A stretch of 64,000 nucleotides of DNA, from the NCBI RefSeq assembly GCF_900187425.1, contig NZ_FYDJ01000002.1:124001-188000 (forward strand), written 5' to 3'. Source of the stretch: Pseudomonas sp. Irchel s3h14 (lineage in GTDB: Bacteria > Pseudomonadota > Gammaproteobacteria > Pseudomonadales > Pseudomonadaceae). A program made the translations under genes and the position numbers. The notes under the pieces were generated by a model. It searched no databases. It saw nothing but the letters and a program-made list of their open reading frames with translations, and was not told where the DNA came from. This document shows, piece after piece, positions 55,989 to 64,000 of this stretch; the stretch's first letter is position 1; each line of letters starts with the position of its first letter.

Positions 55989-58615
55989 GACTTGGCCTTC
56001 GGTTTACGCGCCCCGCCGCTTTTGGCGGCTGGAGCAGAACCCGCTTTTGGCGGGCCTTTACGGTGTTTGCTCGGTTTGGCTGGCTTGCCGCCGGGAGCCT
56101 TGTCAGGCGCCGACCGTCCGGTCTTTCCCCCAGACGCCGCTTTACCGCCACTTTTCGCTTCAGACAGCAAAGCCTGCTTCATTTCGCGGCTTTTGCGCAA
56201 TTCAGCATTTTTTGCCGCGGCATCGCTCGGGCGATAGGCTTCGACAGCCTTTTCCTTGGCAGGACGACGACCGGTTTTCGCCGGGGCCGGCTCTGCAGCC
56301 GTTTTGGCAGCGGGTGCAGCGGTTTCAGTCCCGCGCTTCTTGCGGCCAATCGGCGCGCTGATGGTTTTTTCAGCCATCTCGAAGTCGATCTTGCGCTCGT
56401 CGAGGTCGACGCGCATGACACGCACCTCAACGGTATCGCCAAGACGGAAGCTGCGACCGGTACGCTCACCGGCCAGGCGGTGGTGCACAGGATCGAAGTG
56501 GTAGTAATCGCCCGGCAGCGCGGTGACGTGCACCAGGCCTTCGACGTAGATATCGGTCAGCTCGACGAACAGCCCGAAACCGGTCACGGCGGTGATCACA
56601 CCTGGGAACGATTCGCCCACGCGGTCTTTCATGAACTCGCACTTGAGCCAGTTCACGACGTCGCGGGTCGCTTCGTCGGCACGGCGCTCGCTCATCGAGC
56701 ACTGCTCGCCGAGCTGCTCCAGGATCGCTTCGTCGTACGGATAGATGCGCGCCTTCGGAATGGTCATCGCGCCAGCACGGCGAACGTGCGGGGTGTCCAT
56801 TTTCGAATGGATGACGCTGCGAATCGCCCGGTGCGTGAGCAAGTCCGGGTAGCGGCGGATCGGCGAAGTGAAGTGGGTATAGGCTTCGTAATTCAGGCCG
56901 AAGTGGCCCTGGTTATCGGCGCTATACACCGCCTGACTCAACGAACGCAGCATGACGGTCTGGATCAGGTGGAAATCCGGACGGTCCTTGATGCTCGCCA
57001 GCAATGCCTGGTAGTCCTTCGGCGACGGGCCGTCCTTGCCTTTATGCAGGGACAGGCCGAGCTCGCCAAGGAATGCGCGCAGCTTTTCCAGACGCTCCGG
57101 TGGCGGACCATCGTGGACGCGATACAGCGCAGGGATTTCGTGTTTTTTCAGGAATTCGGCGGTGGCCACGTTGGCCGCCAGCATGCATTCCTCGATCAGC
57201 TTGTGGGCGTCGTTACGAATGGTTGGACGGATTTCGGCAATCTTGCGCTCGGTCCCGAAGATGATCCGGGTTTCCTGCGTTTCGAAATCGATCGCGCCAC
57301 GTACGTGACGAGCGGCCAACAATACTTTGTACAGTGCATAGAGCTGCTTGAGGTGCGGCAGAACGTCGTTGTACTCGCCACGGAGCTGACGCGCCTCGGT
57401 GAGTTTCGGCGTTTCCAGCATCGCGCTGACTTTGTTGTAGGTCAGGCGAGCGTGGGAGTGAATCACCGCTTCGTAGAAGCAATAGTCGGTCATCTCGCCG
57501 GACTTGGAGATGGTCATCTCGCAAACCATGGCCAGACGATCGACGTGCGGGTTCAGCGAGCACAGGCCGTTGGACAGCTGCTCAGGCAGCATCGGCACGA
57601 CGCGCTCGGGGAAATACACCGAGTTGCCGCGAACCTGGGACTCATTGTCCAGCGCCGAACCGATTTTCACGTAGCTGGAAACGTCGGCAATCGCCACGTA
57701 CAACTTCCAGCCGCCGGAGAACAGACGCAGCTTGCCCGGCTTGGCTTCGCAGTAGACCGCATCATCGAAGTCGCGCGCATCTTCGCCGTCGATGGTGACG
57801 AACGGCAGATGGCGCAGGTCGATGCGCTTCTCTTTGTCTTTCTCTTCGACTTCCGGCTTGAGCTTGGCGGCTTCTTTCAGCACTGCCTCAGGCCAGACGT
57901 GAGGAATATCGTAGGTGCGCAGGGCAACGTCGATTTCCATGCCCGGCGCCATGTAGTTGCCCACGACTTCGACCACGTCGCCTTGCGGCTGGAAGCGTGG
58001 CGTCGGCCAGTGAGTGATCTTCACTTCGACGAACTGACCGATCTGGGCGTTGGCGTTACGGCCCGGCGTGACCAGCACTTCTTGCTGGATCTTCGGATTG
58101 TCCGCAACGACGAAACCAATGCCGCCCTCTTCGAAGTAACGGCCAACGATGGTCTCGTGGGCACGGGAGACCACTTCGACGATCATGCCTTCGCGGCGAC
58201 CGCGACGGTCGAGGCCGGAAACACGGGCCAGGGCACGGTCGCCATCGAACACCAGACGCATTTGCGCCGGGCTCATGAACAGGTCGTCACTGCCGTCGTC
58301 CGGGACCAGGAAGCCGAAGCCGTCACGGTGACCGCTTATGCGGCCCAGGATCAGGTCGAGCTTGTCCACCGGCGCATAGGTGCCGCGACGGGTATAGATG
58401 AGTTGAGCGTCGCGCTCCATGGCGCGCAGGCGGCGGCGCAGGGCTTCGATCTGGTCTTCTGTGATCAGACCAAACTCTTCGACCAGCTGCTCGCGGTTAG
58501 CAGGCGAACCCCGATCAGCAAGGTGCTGAAGGATCAGTTCGCGGCTAGGAATAGGGTTTTCATATTTTTCCGCTTCACGAGCGGCCTCGGGATCGAGGGA
58601 CTGCCAATCGGCCAT
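55985..58615 (-). CDS. rnr: Ribonuclease R
   Basis: The 876-residue 3'-5' exoribonuclease shows, in order, an N-terminal helix-turn-helix (about 15-75), two cold-shock/OB domains (about 80-235), the RNB catalytic core with the metal-binding Asp cluster in DGEDARDFDDAVYCE near 277-291, an S1 domain (about 640-725), and a long Lys/Ala-rich basic tail (about 740-876) that helps unwind structured RNA. It degrades rRNA, mRNA and tmRNA-tagged messages. Encoded upstream of and overlapping rlmB. Confidence 0.97.
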   Translation of the reverse strand: MADWQSLDPEAAREAEKYENPIPSRELILQHLADRGSPANREQLVEEFGLITEDQIEALRRRLRAMERDAQLIYTRRGTYAPVDKLDLILGRISGHRDGFGFLVPDDGSDDLFMSPAQMRLVFDGDRALARVSGLDRRGRREGMIVEVVSRAHETIVGRYFEEGGIGFVVADNPKIQQEVLVTPGRNANAQIGQFVEVKITHWPTPRFQPQGDVVEVVGNYMAPGMEIDVALRTYDIPHVWPEAVLKEAAKLKPEVEEKDKEKRIDLRHLPFVTIDGEDARDFDDAVYCEAKPGKLRLFSGGWKLYVAIADVSSYVKIGSALDNESQVRGNSVYFPERVVPMLPEQLSNGLCSLNPHVDRLAMVCEMTISKSGEMTDYCFYEAVIHSHARLTYNKVSAMLETPKLTEARQLRGEYNDVLPHLKQLYALYKVLLAARHVRGAIDFETQETRIIFGTERKIAEIRPTIRNDAHKLIEECMLAANVATAEFLKKHEIPALYRVHDGPPPERLEKLRAFLGELGLSLHKGKDGPSPKDYQALLASIKDRPDFHLIQTVMLRSLSQAVYSADNQGHFGLNYEAYTHFTSPIRRYPDLLTHRAIRSVIHSKMDTPHVRRAGAMTIPKARIYPYDEAILEQLGEQCSMSERRADEATRDVVNWLKCEFMKDRVGESFPGVITAVTGFGLFVELTDIYVEGLVHVTALPGDYYHFDPVHHRLAGERTGRSFRLGDTVEVRVMRVDLDERKIDFEMAEKTISAPIGRKKRGTETAAPAAKTAAEPAPAKTGRRPAKEKAVEAYRPSDAAAKNAELRKSREMKQALLSEAKSGGKAASGGKTGRSAPDKAPGGKPAKPSKHRKGPPKAGSAPAAKSGGARKPKAKS

Positions 58616-58776
58616 TAGAGAGTTTTCACCTTGTCTATATGCGGGTTAGTTTGGCATAGGCGTAATGAAACGGGAAATTTCAGGCTATGACAGCCCATCT
58701 AAAGCCCTTTATCGACAGCCCGAAGCTGAATTAAATGCCATTGGGGAAATTTTCCAGGTTTTTTCGACCTCAGGGG

Positions 58777-58805
58777 TTTACAGTTAAAAAGACGCTCCGT
58801 ATAGT
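58777..58805 (+). promoter_or_regulatory. Sigma-70 promoter of first tRNA-Leu gene
   Basis: TTTACA at 58777-58782 and TATAGT at 58800-58805 with exactly 17 bases between; GCGCGCC follows as a stringent-type discriminator. Confidence 0.85.
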
Positions 58806-58841
58806 GCGCGCCATCGACGACGCAGACGCATTGCCGATAAT

Positions 58842-58928
58842 GCCCAGATGGTGAAATTGGTAGACACGCCAGCTTCAGGTGCTGGTGACCGCAAGGTCGT
58901 GGAAGTTCGAGTCTTCTTCTGGGCACCA
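58842..58928 (+). tRNA. tRNA-Leu (anticodon CAG), copy 1
   Basis: The 87-base gene begins GCCCAGATGGTGAAATTGG and ends with an encoded CCA. Acceptor arms GCCCAGA / TCTGGGC pair; the anticodon stem CCAGC / GCTGG encloses TTCAGGT, giving anticodon CAG. A long variable arm typical of tRNA-Leu is present (GACCGCAAGGTC region), and the T-loop is GTTCGAGTC. Confidence 0.97.
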
Positions 58929-58966
58929 ATTTCGAGCTTGAGATTAGTTCAATTTCAAGGCTCACA

Positions 58967-58992
58967 CAAAAACCCGCGAAAGCGGGTTTTTT
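58967..58992 (+). terminator. Terminator after tRNA-Leu copy 1
   Basis: AAAACCCGC and GCGGGTTTT form a stem with a GAAA loop, followed by T residues. Confidence 0.92.
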
Positions 58993-59031
58993 GCATTCTA
59001 AGCCTCTGATTTATTAAAACTAAATCAGGGG

Positions 59032-59060
59032 TTTACAGATCAAAAAGCTCTCCGTATAGT
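59032..59060 (+). promoter_or_regulatory. Sigma-70 promoter of second tRNA-Leu gene
   Basis: TTTACA at 59032-59037 and TATAGT at 59055-59060 with a 17-base spacer, nearly the same as the promoter of copy 1 including the preceding CAGGGG. Confidence 0.85.
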
Positions 59061-59094
59061 GCGCCACATCAACAGCGGCAACGCTGAAGATAAT

Positions 59095-59181
59095 GCCCAG
59101 ATGGTGAAATTGGTAGACACGCCAGCTTCAGGTGCTGGTGACCGCAAGGTCGTGGAAGTTCGAGTCTTCTTCTGGGCACCA
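59095..59181 (+). tRNA. tRNA-Leu (anticodon CAG), copy 2
   Basis: This 87-base gene is identical to copy 1 over its entire length, including the encoded CCA and the TTCAGGT anticodon loop. It has its own promoter and terminator. Confidence 0.97.
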
Positions 59182-59214
59182 ATTCAAATTCAAGGTCATG
59201 ATCTTGAATTTCAC

Positions 59215-59238
59215 AGAAACCCGCGAAAGCGGGTTTTT
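59215..59238 (+). terminator. Terminator after tRNA-Leu copy 2
   Basis: GAAACCCGC and GCGGGTTTTT pair around GAAA, the same hairpin as after copy 1. Confidence 0.92.
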
Positions 59239-59316
59239 GCGTTTCCGGGGTTTGAGAAGTTAATCCCGGACGCTCTAGCAAACCCTTCTCGCCCCCGCAA
59301 GGCGCACTTGAGAAAC

Positions 59317-59335
59317 AATATCGTTTATCATTGTT
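59317..59335 (+). promoter_or_regulatory. Fur-box-like sequence upstream of the iron transporter
   Basis: AATATCGTTTATCATTGTT matches about 12 of 19 positions of the Fur consensus (GATAATGATAATCATTATC), best in its right half (ATCATT). It lies 38 bases before the start codon of the ferric-binding protein gene, a suitable place for iron repression. Confidence 0.5.
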
Positions 59336-59372
59336 GCAAGTTATTGCAATGCAACAGTGAGGAACCCTGCGA

Positions 59373-60383
59373 ATGATGTTTCGAAATACCCTGCGCCGCG
59401 GCCTGACCTTTACCCTCCTCGGCCTGGTACTCGCCACTCCCCTCACCCACGCCGCCGAACCGGTTTCCCTGACACTCTATAACGGTCAACACAAAGAAGT
59501 CGGCGATGCCATCGCCAAAGCCTTCGAAGCCAAGACCGGGATTCACGTCAATGTGCGCAAAGGCAGCAGCAACCAGCTCGCCAGCCAGGTCGTCGAAGAA
59601 GGCGATCGCTCCCCTGCCGACGTGATCTACACCGAAGAATCGCCACCACTGAACAAACTCGGCGAACAAGGCCTGCTGGCACAGACCGATGCCGCCACCC
59701 TTGCCGTTCTGCCGAAAGACTACGTCGCCGGCAACGGCACCTGGATCGGTGTCACCGCCCGGGTCCGCGTGGTCGCCTTCAACCCGAAACTGATCGATGA
59801 AAAAGACCTGCCCAAGTCAGTCATGGAGTTCTCCGATCCGAAATGGCAAGGAAAGGTCGGCTTCGTTCCCACCAGCGGCGCGTTTCAGGAACAAGCCGTG
59901 GCGATCATCAAAGTGCACGGCATGGACGCGGCCGAAGAATGGCTGACCGGTTTGCGTGCTTTCGGCAAGACCTACAGCAACAACATGGTTGCACTGAAGG
60001 CGGTGGAAAACGGCGAAGTCGCTACCGTGCTGGTGAACAACTATTACTGGTTCGCCTTGCAGCGTGAAAAAGGTCAGCTCGATTCGAAACTGCATTATTT
60101 CACCGGCGGCGATGTCGGCGGACTGATCACTGTTTCCAGTGCGGCCGTGCTGAAATCCAGCAAGCATCCAAAAGAAGCCCAGCAATTCCTTGCCTACATG
60201 GCCAGCGAAGAAGGTCAGCGCGTGATCACCCAGACCACCGCCGAATACCCGCTGCACAAAGGCATGGAATCGGATCGTGGGCTCAAGCCGTTCAGCGAGC
60301 TGGAAGCACCGAAAGTCACGCCAGCTGACCTCGGCAATGCCGAAGAAGCCCTGGACCTGGAACGTGACGTTGGCTTGAACTGA
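59373..60383 (+). CDS. Periplasmic ferric iron-binding protein (FbpA/HitA-type)
   Basis: The 336-residue precursor begins with two adjacent ATG codons and a signal peptide (RGLTFTLLGLVLATPLTHA). The mature protein is a type II transferrin-like binding protein: VSLTLYNGQHKEVGDAIAKA at the start, YTEESPPLNKLGEQGLL in the hinge region, and a Tyr-Tyr pair in LVNNYYWFALQREKG that fits the Fe(III)-coordinating tyrosines. It carries ferric ion to the adjacent permease. A Fur-like box precedes it, and its stop overlaps the permease start (TGATG). Confidence 0.92.
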   Translation: MMFRNTLRRGLTFTLLGLVLATPLTHAAEPVSLTLYNGQHKEVGDAIAKAFEAKTGIHVNVRKGSSNQLASQVVEEGDRSPADVIYTEESPPLNKLGEQGLLAQTDAATLAVLPKDYVAGNGTWIGVTARVRVVAFNPKLIDEKDLPKSVMEFSDPKWQGKVGFVPTSGAFQEQAVAIIKVHGMDAAEEWLTGLRAFGKTYSNNMVALKAVENGEVATVLVNNYYWFALQREKGQLDSKLHYFTGGDVGGLITVSSAAVLKSSKHPKEAQQFLAYMASEEGQRVITQTTAEYPLHKGMESDRGLKPFSELEAPKVTPADLGNAEEALDLERDVGLN

Positions 60384-61948
60384 TGAGCGCATCGTTATCC
60401 ACCCCCGTCGCGCGCAGGGGTTATGTGCCACGGCGCAAGCGGCCATCGATCTGGCTGTTGCTACCGGTTTTGCTGCTGGTGGTGCTCAGCCTGTTGCCCC
60501 TGGCATATGTCGCGCTCAAAACCTGGCAGGCCGGTTGGGCCGAGGCGCTGCATTTGTTGTGGCGCCCTTATGTGTTTGGCCTGCTGCGCAACACCCTGGC
60601 GCTGATGGTCGGTGTGACGCTCGCCTGTGGCGTGATCGGCCTGTCGCTGGCTTGGCTGCTTGAGCGCAGCAACTTGTCGGGGCGGCGCTTGTGGGGCGTG
60701 ATTTTGTGCCTGCCGTTCGCAGTACCGGCATTTGTCAGCAGCTTTACCTGGGTATCGCTGAGCGCTCATTTCGAAGGCTTGGGCGGGGCGATCCTGGTGA
60801 TGACCCTGTCCAAGTATCCGCTGATCTTTCTGCCGGTCGCGGCGACCCTGCGCAATCTCGATCCCTCTCTCGAAGAGTCCGCCCGCACACTGGGGCAGAA
60901 TCGCTGGGGCGTGTTTTTCAGAATTACCCTGCCGCTGCTCTGGCCATCACTACTCGCCGGCTCACTGCTGATCGCGCTGCACATGCTGGTGGAATTCGGT
61001 GCGTTGTCGATCATCGGACTGCAAACCTTTACCACCGCGATCTATCAACAGTTCGAACTGGAATTCAGTAACGCAAATGCTGCGATGCTTTCCGCCGTGT
61101 TGCTGGCGCTGTGTCTGATGCTGCTGTGGCTGGAACTGCGCGTACGCGGCAAGGGCCGACACGTGCGTACCGGTCAGGGCGCGGCCCGGCATGCGGAACA
61201 GGTTCGGCTGGGGCCTTGGGCTGCTGCTGGACAACTTTATTGCCTGGCACTGGCGATCATCGGCAGCGGTATTCCGCTCGGGATGCTGGCGTACTGGCTG
61301 GCAGCGGGTTCGTCGGCTGCGTTCCCGGTAGCTGCGATCAGCGAAGCGCTGCTCTCCTCCCTGGCGTTGTCGCTGGGTGGCGCGGCGCTGTGCCTGGTGT
61401 TGGCAGTGCCAGTGGGATTGCTGGTGGTCCGCTACAAAGGCCAATTGGCGATCTGGGCCGAGCGCTTGCCGTATCTGCTGCATGCGCTGCCAGGACTGGT
61501 GATCGCACTGACGCTGGTGTATTTCGCCCTGCATTATGTGCCGGCGCTGTACCAGACTTCTGCGCTGCTGCTGATTGCTTATGCGCTGTTGTTTCTGCCG
61601 CTGGCGCAGGCACCGATTCGCACGGCGCTGAACAAGGCTGCGCCGCAACTGGAAGAGGCTGCACGCACGCTCGGAGCGTCGTCCTTCAGTGCGTTTTGTC
61701 GGGTGACGTTGCCGATCATCTTCCCGGCGCTGGGCGCGGCGTTTGCGCTGGTGTTTCTGGATGCGATGAAGGAATTGACGGCGACGTTGCTGCTGAGTCC
61801 GACCGGGCTCAATACGCTGGCGACGGAAGTCTGGGCGCATACCGCGAACGTGGAGTTTGCGGCGGCGGCGCCTTATGCGGCGTTGTTGATATTGGTGTCG
61901 GGGTTGCCGGTCTACCTTTTAACAACCCGGATGTATTTGAGCCGCTGA
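60383..61948 (+). CDS. Ferric iron ABC transporter permease (FbpB/HitB-type)
   Basis: The 521-residue inner-membrane protein is a tandem fusion of two permease domains with about twelve helices. Each half has an EAA coupling loop: EESARTLGQNRWGVFFRITL near 160 and EEAARTLGASSFSAFCRVTL near 424, the mark of FbpB-type Fe(III) permeases. It shares one base with the stop codon of the binding-protein gene. The ATPase gene (fbpC) does not follow; the next gene is a chemoreceptor on the other strand, so an ATPase from elsewhere must power it. Confidence 0.93.
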   Translation: MSASLSTPVARRGYVPRRKRPSIWLLLPVLLLVVLSLLPLAYVALKTWQAGWAEALHLLWRPYVFGLLRNTLALMVGVTLACGVIGLSLAWLLERSNLSGRRLWGVILCLPFAVPAFVSSFTWVSLSAHFEGLGGAILVMTLSKYPLIFLPVAATLRNLDPSLEESARTLGQNRWGVFFRITLPLLWPSLLAGSLLIALHMLVEFGALSIIGLQTFTTAIYQQFELEFSNANAAMLSAVLLALCLMLLWLELRVRGKGRHVRTGQGAARHAEQVRLGPWAAAGQLYCLALAIIGSGIPLGMLAYWLAAGSSAAFPVAAISEALLSSLALSLGGAALCLVLAVPVGLLVVRYKGQLAIWAERLPYLLHALPGLVIALTLVYFALHYVPALYQTSALLLIAYALLFLPLAQAPIRTALNKAAPQLEEAARTLGASSFSAFCRVTLPIIFPALGAAFALVFLDAMKELTATLLLSPTGLNTLATEVWAHTANVEFAAAAPYAALLILVSGLPVYLLTTRMYLSR

Positions 61949-61952
61949 CATT

Positions 61953-62039
61953 GCCTTCGCGAGCAAGCCCGCTCCCACATTTGATCGCGGTCTAATGTGG
62001 GGGCGGCGGTGCGACGATTCGACTTGCTCGCGAAGGGGC
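61953..62039. repeat. REP family B inverted pair, right arm with 15-base insertion
   Basis: Left arm GCCTTCGCGAGCAAGCCCGC; right arm contains GCGACGATTCGACTTGCTCG. It separates the convergent permease and chemoreceptor genes. Confidence 0.92.
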
Positions 62040-62055
62040 CAGACCAGAAAACCGA

Positions 62056-63990
62056 TCAGGCCCTGAACTGCCCCAAACTCGCCTTCAACTGCGCCGCCAA
62101 GCCATCCAGCACCTTGCCGCTGGCCGTGGTTTCCACCACCGCTTGAGCCGCTTTCTCAGCCTGCGCATGAATGGTTTCAACCCGACCGCGCACCGCTTGC
62201 GCGCCTTGCGCCTGATGCGCCGCTGCCTGCGTTGCCAGACCTATCGCCGCATGCACTTGCTCGACCGACGCCTGCACCGACTGCTGCAACCGCGCACTGT
62301 CACGCAGCACCAGCAAACCTTCACTGGCCTGACGCCCGGCCTGACCGATCGCGGCCACCGCCTCACGCGCACCTTGCTGCAAAGCAACGATGTGCGCCTG
62401 AATGTCGCCGGTAGAGCTTTGCGTCTTGCTCGCCAGCGCCCGCACTTCATCGGCCACCACAGCAAACCCGCGACCGGTCTCACCCGCACGCGCCGCTTCG
62501 ATGGCCGCGTTCAGCGCCAGCAGGTTGGTCTGCTCGGCGATCCCGTGAATCACCGTCAGCACCACTTCAATCTGCTCACTCTGCTGCGCCAGCCGCTCAA
62601 TGACTTTCGCCCCGGTATCGACCTGCCCGGCCAACGCCTCGATCAGGCTGCCGACTTTCGCCGACGTCCGCGTGTTTTCATCCGTGGCCGAACGAATGTC
62701 CACCACTTGCTGCAAGGCAGCCTGCATGGCATGACTTTCAGACTGGGCTTCGTCAGCCATTTGCGACAACGCCCGCAGGCTCTCGGCCACTTCATCACGT
62801 TGCATGCCCGCTGCTTTATCGGCCCCGGCATTACGTAAAGTCATGGCGCCGATTTCCACGCCAGTGCGTTGAGCCACATCGCCCGCTTCACGCACGATCG
62901 GCTGCAACTTATCCACAAAGCGATTGACCGCCGAGGCCATGTCGCCGATTTCGTCCTTGCTGTTGATCTGCACGCGCTTGGTCAGATCGCCCTCGCCCGC
63001 CGCCAGGTCGTCCATGGCAGCAATGAGCAATTTCAAGCGATTGACCACCCGACGACCCAACACCACCGCGAGCAACAGCAGCACACCGCACCCTACCAGC
63101 GCCAGGCCCATGCCGATGCGCCAGCGCAAAGTGCCCGCCGCTTCCTGAACAGTGCTGGTGGTGTTGGCTTGCATTTCAGAGGCCGTGGATTGCGCCGACT
63201 GCAAGCGCGCACCCATCGCGGCTGCGCTATCAGCTGCGGCGCCCTTGAGGCTGTCGCCCACCAATTGATCGCTGCTGGCGATCAGCGCCGAGAAGCGTTT
63301 GTCCAGGGCCGCCAGATCGGTTTCCACCGAGGCGGTCGAGACGCCCATCAAGACCTTGCCGATTTCCACGCCGTTAGGATTGATCGAGGCCTCCAGGTAA
63401 TAGACCGATGGATCGTTCTTCGCCGCATCCAGAACCTTGTCCAGCGCCCGTTCGCCCTGGCCTTTTTCCAGAAGGGCTTTGTTGATCGGGTTTTCCCGGT
63501 TGAGGTAGCGCGTCAGATGCTGCCCCGTCGCGTCGTCGTAGACCACGAACAGCACGTTGGGATTACGCTGAGCCCGGCGGGCGAATTCGGACAGGGTTGG
63601 AACGTCGCTGTCCCACATGGCGCGAGGTGCGACCGAAGCCAGAAGCTGCGCCATATCGTTGGCGGAGTCCTTCAGATCCTTCTCCAGCGTCGCACGCAGT
63701 TGTGCCTGCTCGTCCTTCAATCGCGAGGACAAGCCCGCCGTAAGGCGCTGACGAGTACTGGTGGAGAGGCTGTCGAGGCTCGACGTGACTTCACGCCCCG
63801 CTTGCTCCAACTCACCGGAAAGTTTTTGACTGTCGGCACCCAGGCGCACACCCAGATCGGCTTCCAGTGCGGTCACTGTGCTCCGAGTCAGGGCGACAGC
63901 CACCAGCACCTGCACCAACAGTGCGATACCAAGGGTAACGAACACAGGCCGTAATAGACGGCTTTGTAACAGTGAGAGAACGGCCGACAC
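62056..63990 (-). CDS. Methyl-accepting chemotaxis protein
   Basis: The start is a GTG at 63990; an in-frame TAA ends immediately before it, so the gene is complete with 644 residues. Order: membrane helix (about 12-34), a periplasmic sensor of about 260 residues with a Cache/PAS-like segment ([18 protein letters not shown] near 138), a second helix (about 293-313), a HAMP domain, and a signalling domain with the conserved hairpin tip [35 protein letters not shown] (read in two parts near 500-535). It relays an unidentified ligand signal to CheA/CheW. Confidence 0.95.
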   Translation of the reverse strand: MSAVLSLLQSRLLRPVFVTLGIALLVQVLVAVALTRSTVTALEADLGVRLGADSQKLSGELEQAGREVTSSLDSLSTSTRQRLTAGLSSRLKDEQAQLRATLEKDLKDSANDMAQLLASVAPRAMWDSDVPTLSEFARRAQRNPNVLFVVYDDATGQHLTRYLNRENPINKALLEKGQGERALDKVLDAAKNDPSVYYLEASINPNGVEIGKVLMGVSTASVETDLAALDKRFSALIASSDQLVGDSLKGAAADSAAAMGARLQSAQSTASEMQANTTSTVQEAAGTLRWRIGMGLALVGCGVLLLLAVVLGRRVVNRLKLLIAAMDDLAAGEGDLTKRVQINSKDEIGDMASAVNRFVDKLQPIVREAGDVAQRTGVEIGAMTLRNAGADKAAGMQRDEVAESLRALSQMADEAQSESHAMQAALQQVVDIRSATDENTRTSAKVGSLIEALAGQVDTGAKVIERLAQQSEQIEVVLTVIHGIAEQTNLLALNAAIEAARAGETGRGFAVVADEVRALASKTQSSTGDIQAHIVALQQGAREAVAAIGQAGRQASEGLLVLRDSARLQQSVQASVEQVHAAIGLATQAAAHQAQGAQAVRGRVETIHAQAEKAAQAVVETTASGKVLDGLAAQLKASLGQFRA

Positions 63991-64000
63991 TTAGAATCCC

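Noticed and set aside
56063..58618. 851-codon plus-strand open frame opposite rnr
   Set aside because: Shadow of rnr; the minus strand encodes all expected RNase R domains and the plus-strand product has no domain signature.
58616..59372. tRNA pair as an integration site of a genomic island
   Set aside because: No integrase or direct repeat of a tRNA 3' end was found beside the two tRNA-Leu genes; both copies are complete with promoters.

Overview
The window is chromosomal DNA of a Pseudomonas, most likely of the P. fluorescens group. Evidence: GC-rich coding with Pseudomonas codon use, three families of fluorescent-pseudomonad REP/BIME-type intergenic inverted repeats, and gene strings typical of the genus (desT-ureEFG-hupE; ydfG-livFGMHK; pncB-nadE-azu; dnaB-rplI-rpsR-rpsF-rlmB-rnr-tRNA-Leu). 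No rRNA, transposase, integrase, prophage or CRISPR array was seen.

Layout. 1-4626 (minus): 1542 codons of a giant DUF6543/leucine-rich-repeat toxin, running off the left edge inside a NEL-type E3 ubiquitin ligase domain. 4.9-7.7 kb: chaperone module cbpA-cbpM and an Hsp70-like ATPase. 7.9-14.4 kb: AI-2E-type transporter, PsiF protein, AraC regulator divergent from an EamA exporter with a perfect 8-bp dyad between them, family I lipase, and azoR-SMR exporter divergent from a LysR regulator. 14.5-18.2 kb: AsmA protein, a secreted protein of six 14-residue repeats, and a DesT-like regulator without desCB. 18.5-23.1 kb: ureEFG-hupE, an AGE-family sugar isomerase, an SDR dehydrogenase, then about 730 bp without a credible gene holding three perfect DnaA boxes. 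23.9-29 kb: livKHMGF. 29.3-33.3 kb: pipecolate/lysine catabolism (amaA, amaB, LysR regulator). 33.6-37.5 kb: pncB-nadE, azurin, a 29-codon small ORF, a LOG-family hydrolase and a small charged protein. 37.7-44.5 kb: transglutaminase / circularly permuted ATP-grasp plus alpha-E / DUF2126 cluster. 44.8-51.3 kb: YgiQ radical SAM protein and a second giant DUF6543 toxin ending in a putative SET methyltransferase domain. 51.3-58.6 kb: dnaB, rplI, a membrane protein, rpsR, rpsF, rlmB, rnr. 58.8-59.2 kb: two tandem tRNA-Leu(CAG) genes. 59.4-61.9 kb: FbpA/FbpB-type ferric iron transporter without an ATPase gene. 62.1-64 kb: methyl-accepting chemotaxis protein.

Most exciting points: (i) two large toxins share the DUF6543 backbone but carry different C-terminal effectors (NEL ubiquitin ligase versus a SET-like domain), as in a polymorphic effector family aimed at eukaryotic cells; (ii) a cluster of DnaA boxes embedded in a degenerate 42-bp repeat, far from any dnaA gene; (iii) a three-gene ATP-grasp/alpha-E/transglutaminase cluster predicted to make or attach a peptide-like product still undefined. 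All assignments come from reading the sequence; no database search was run.
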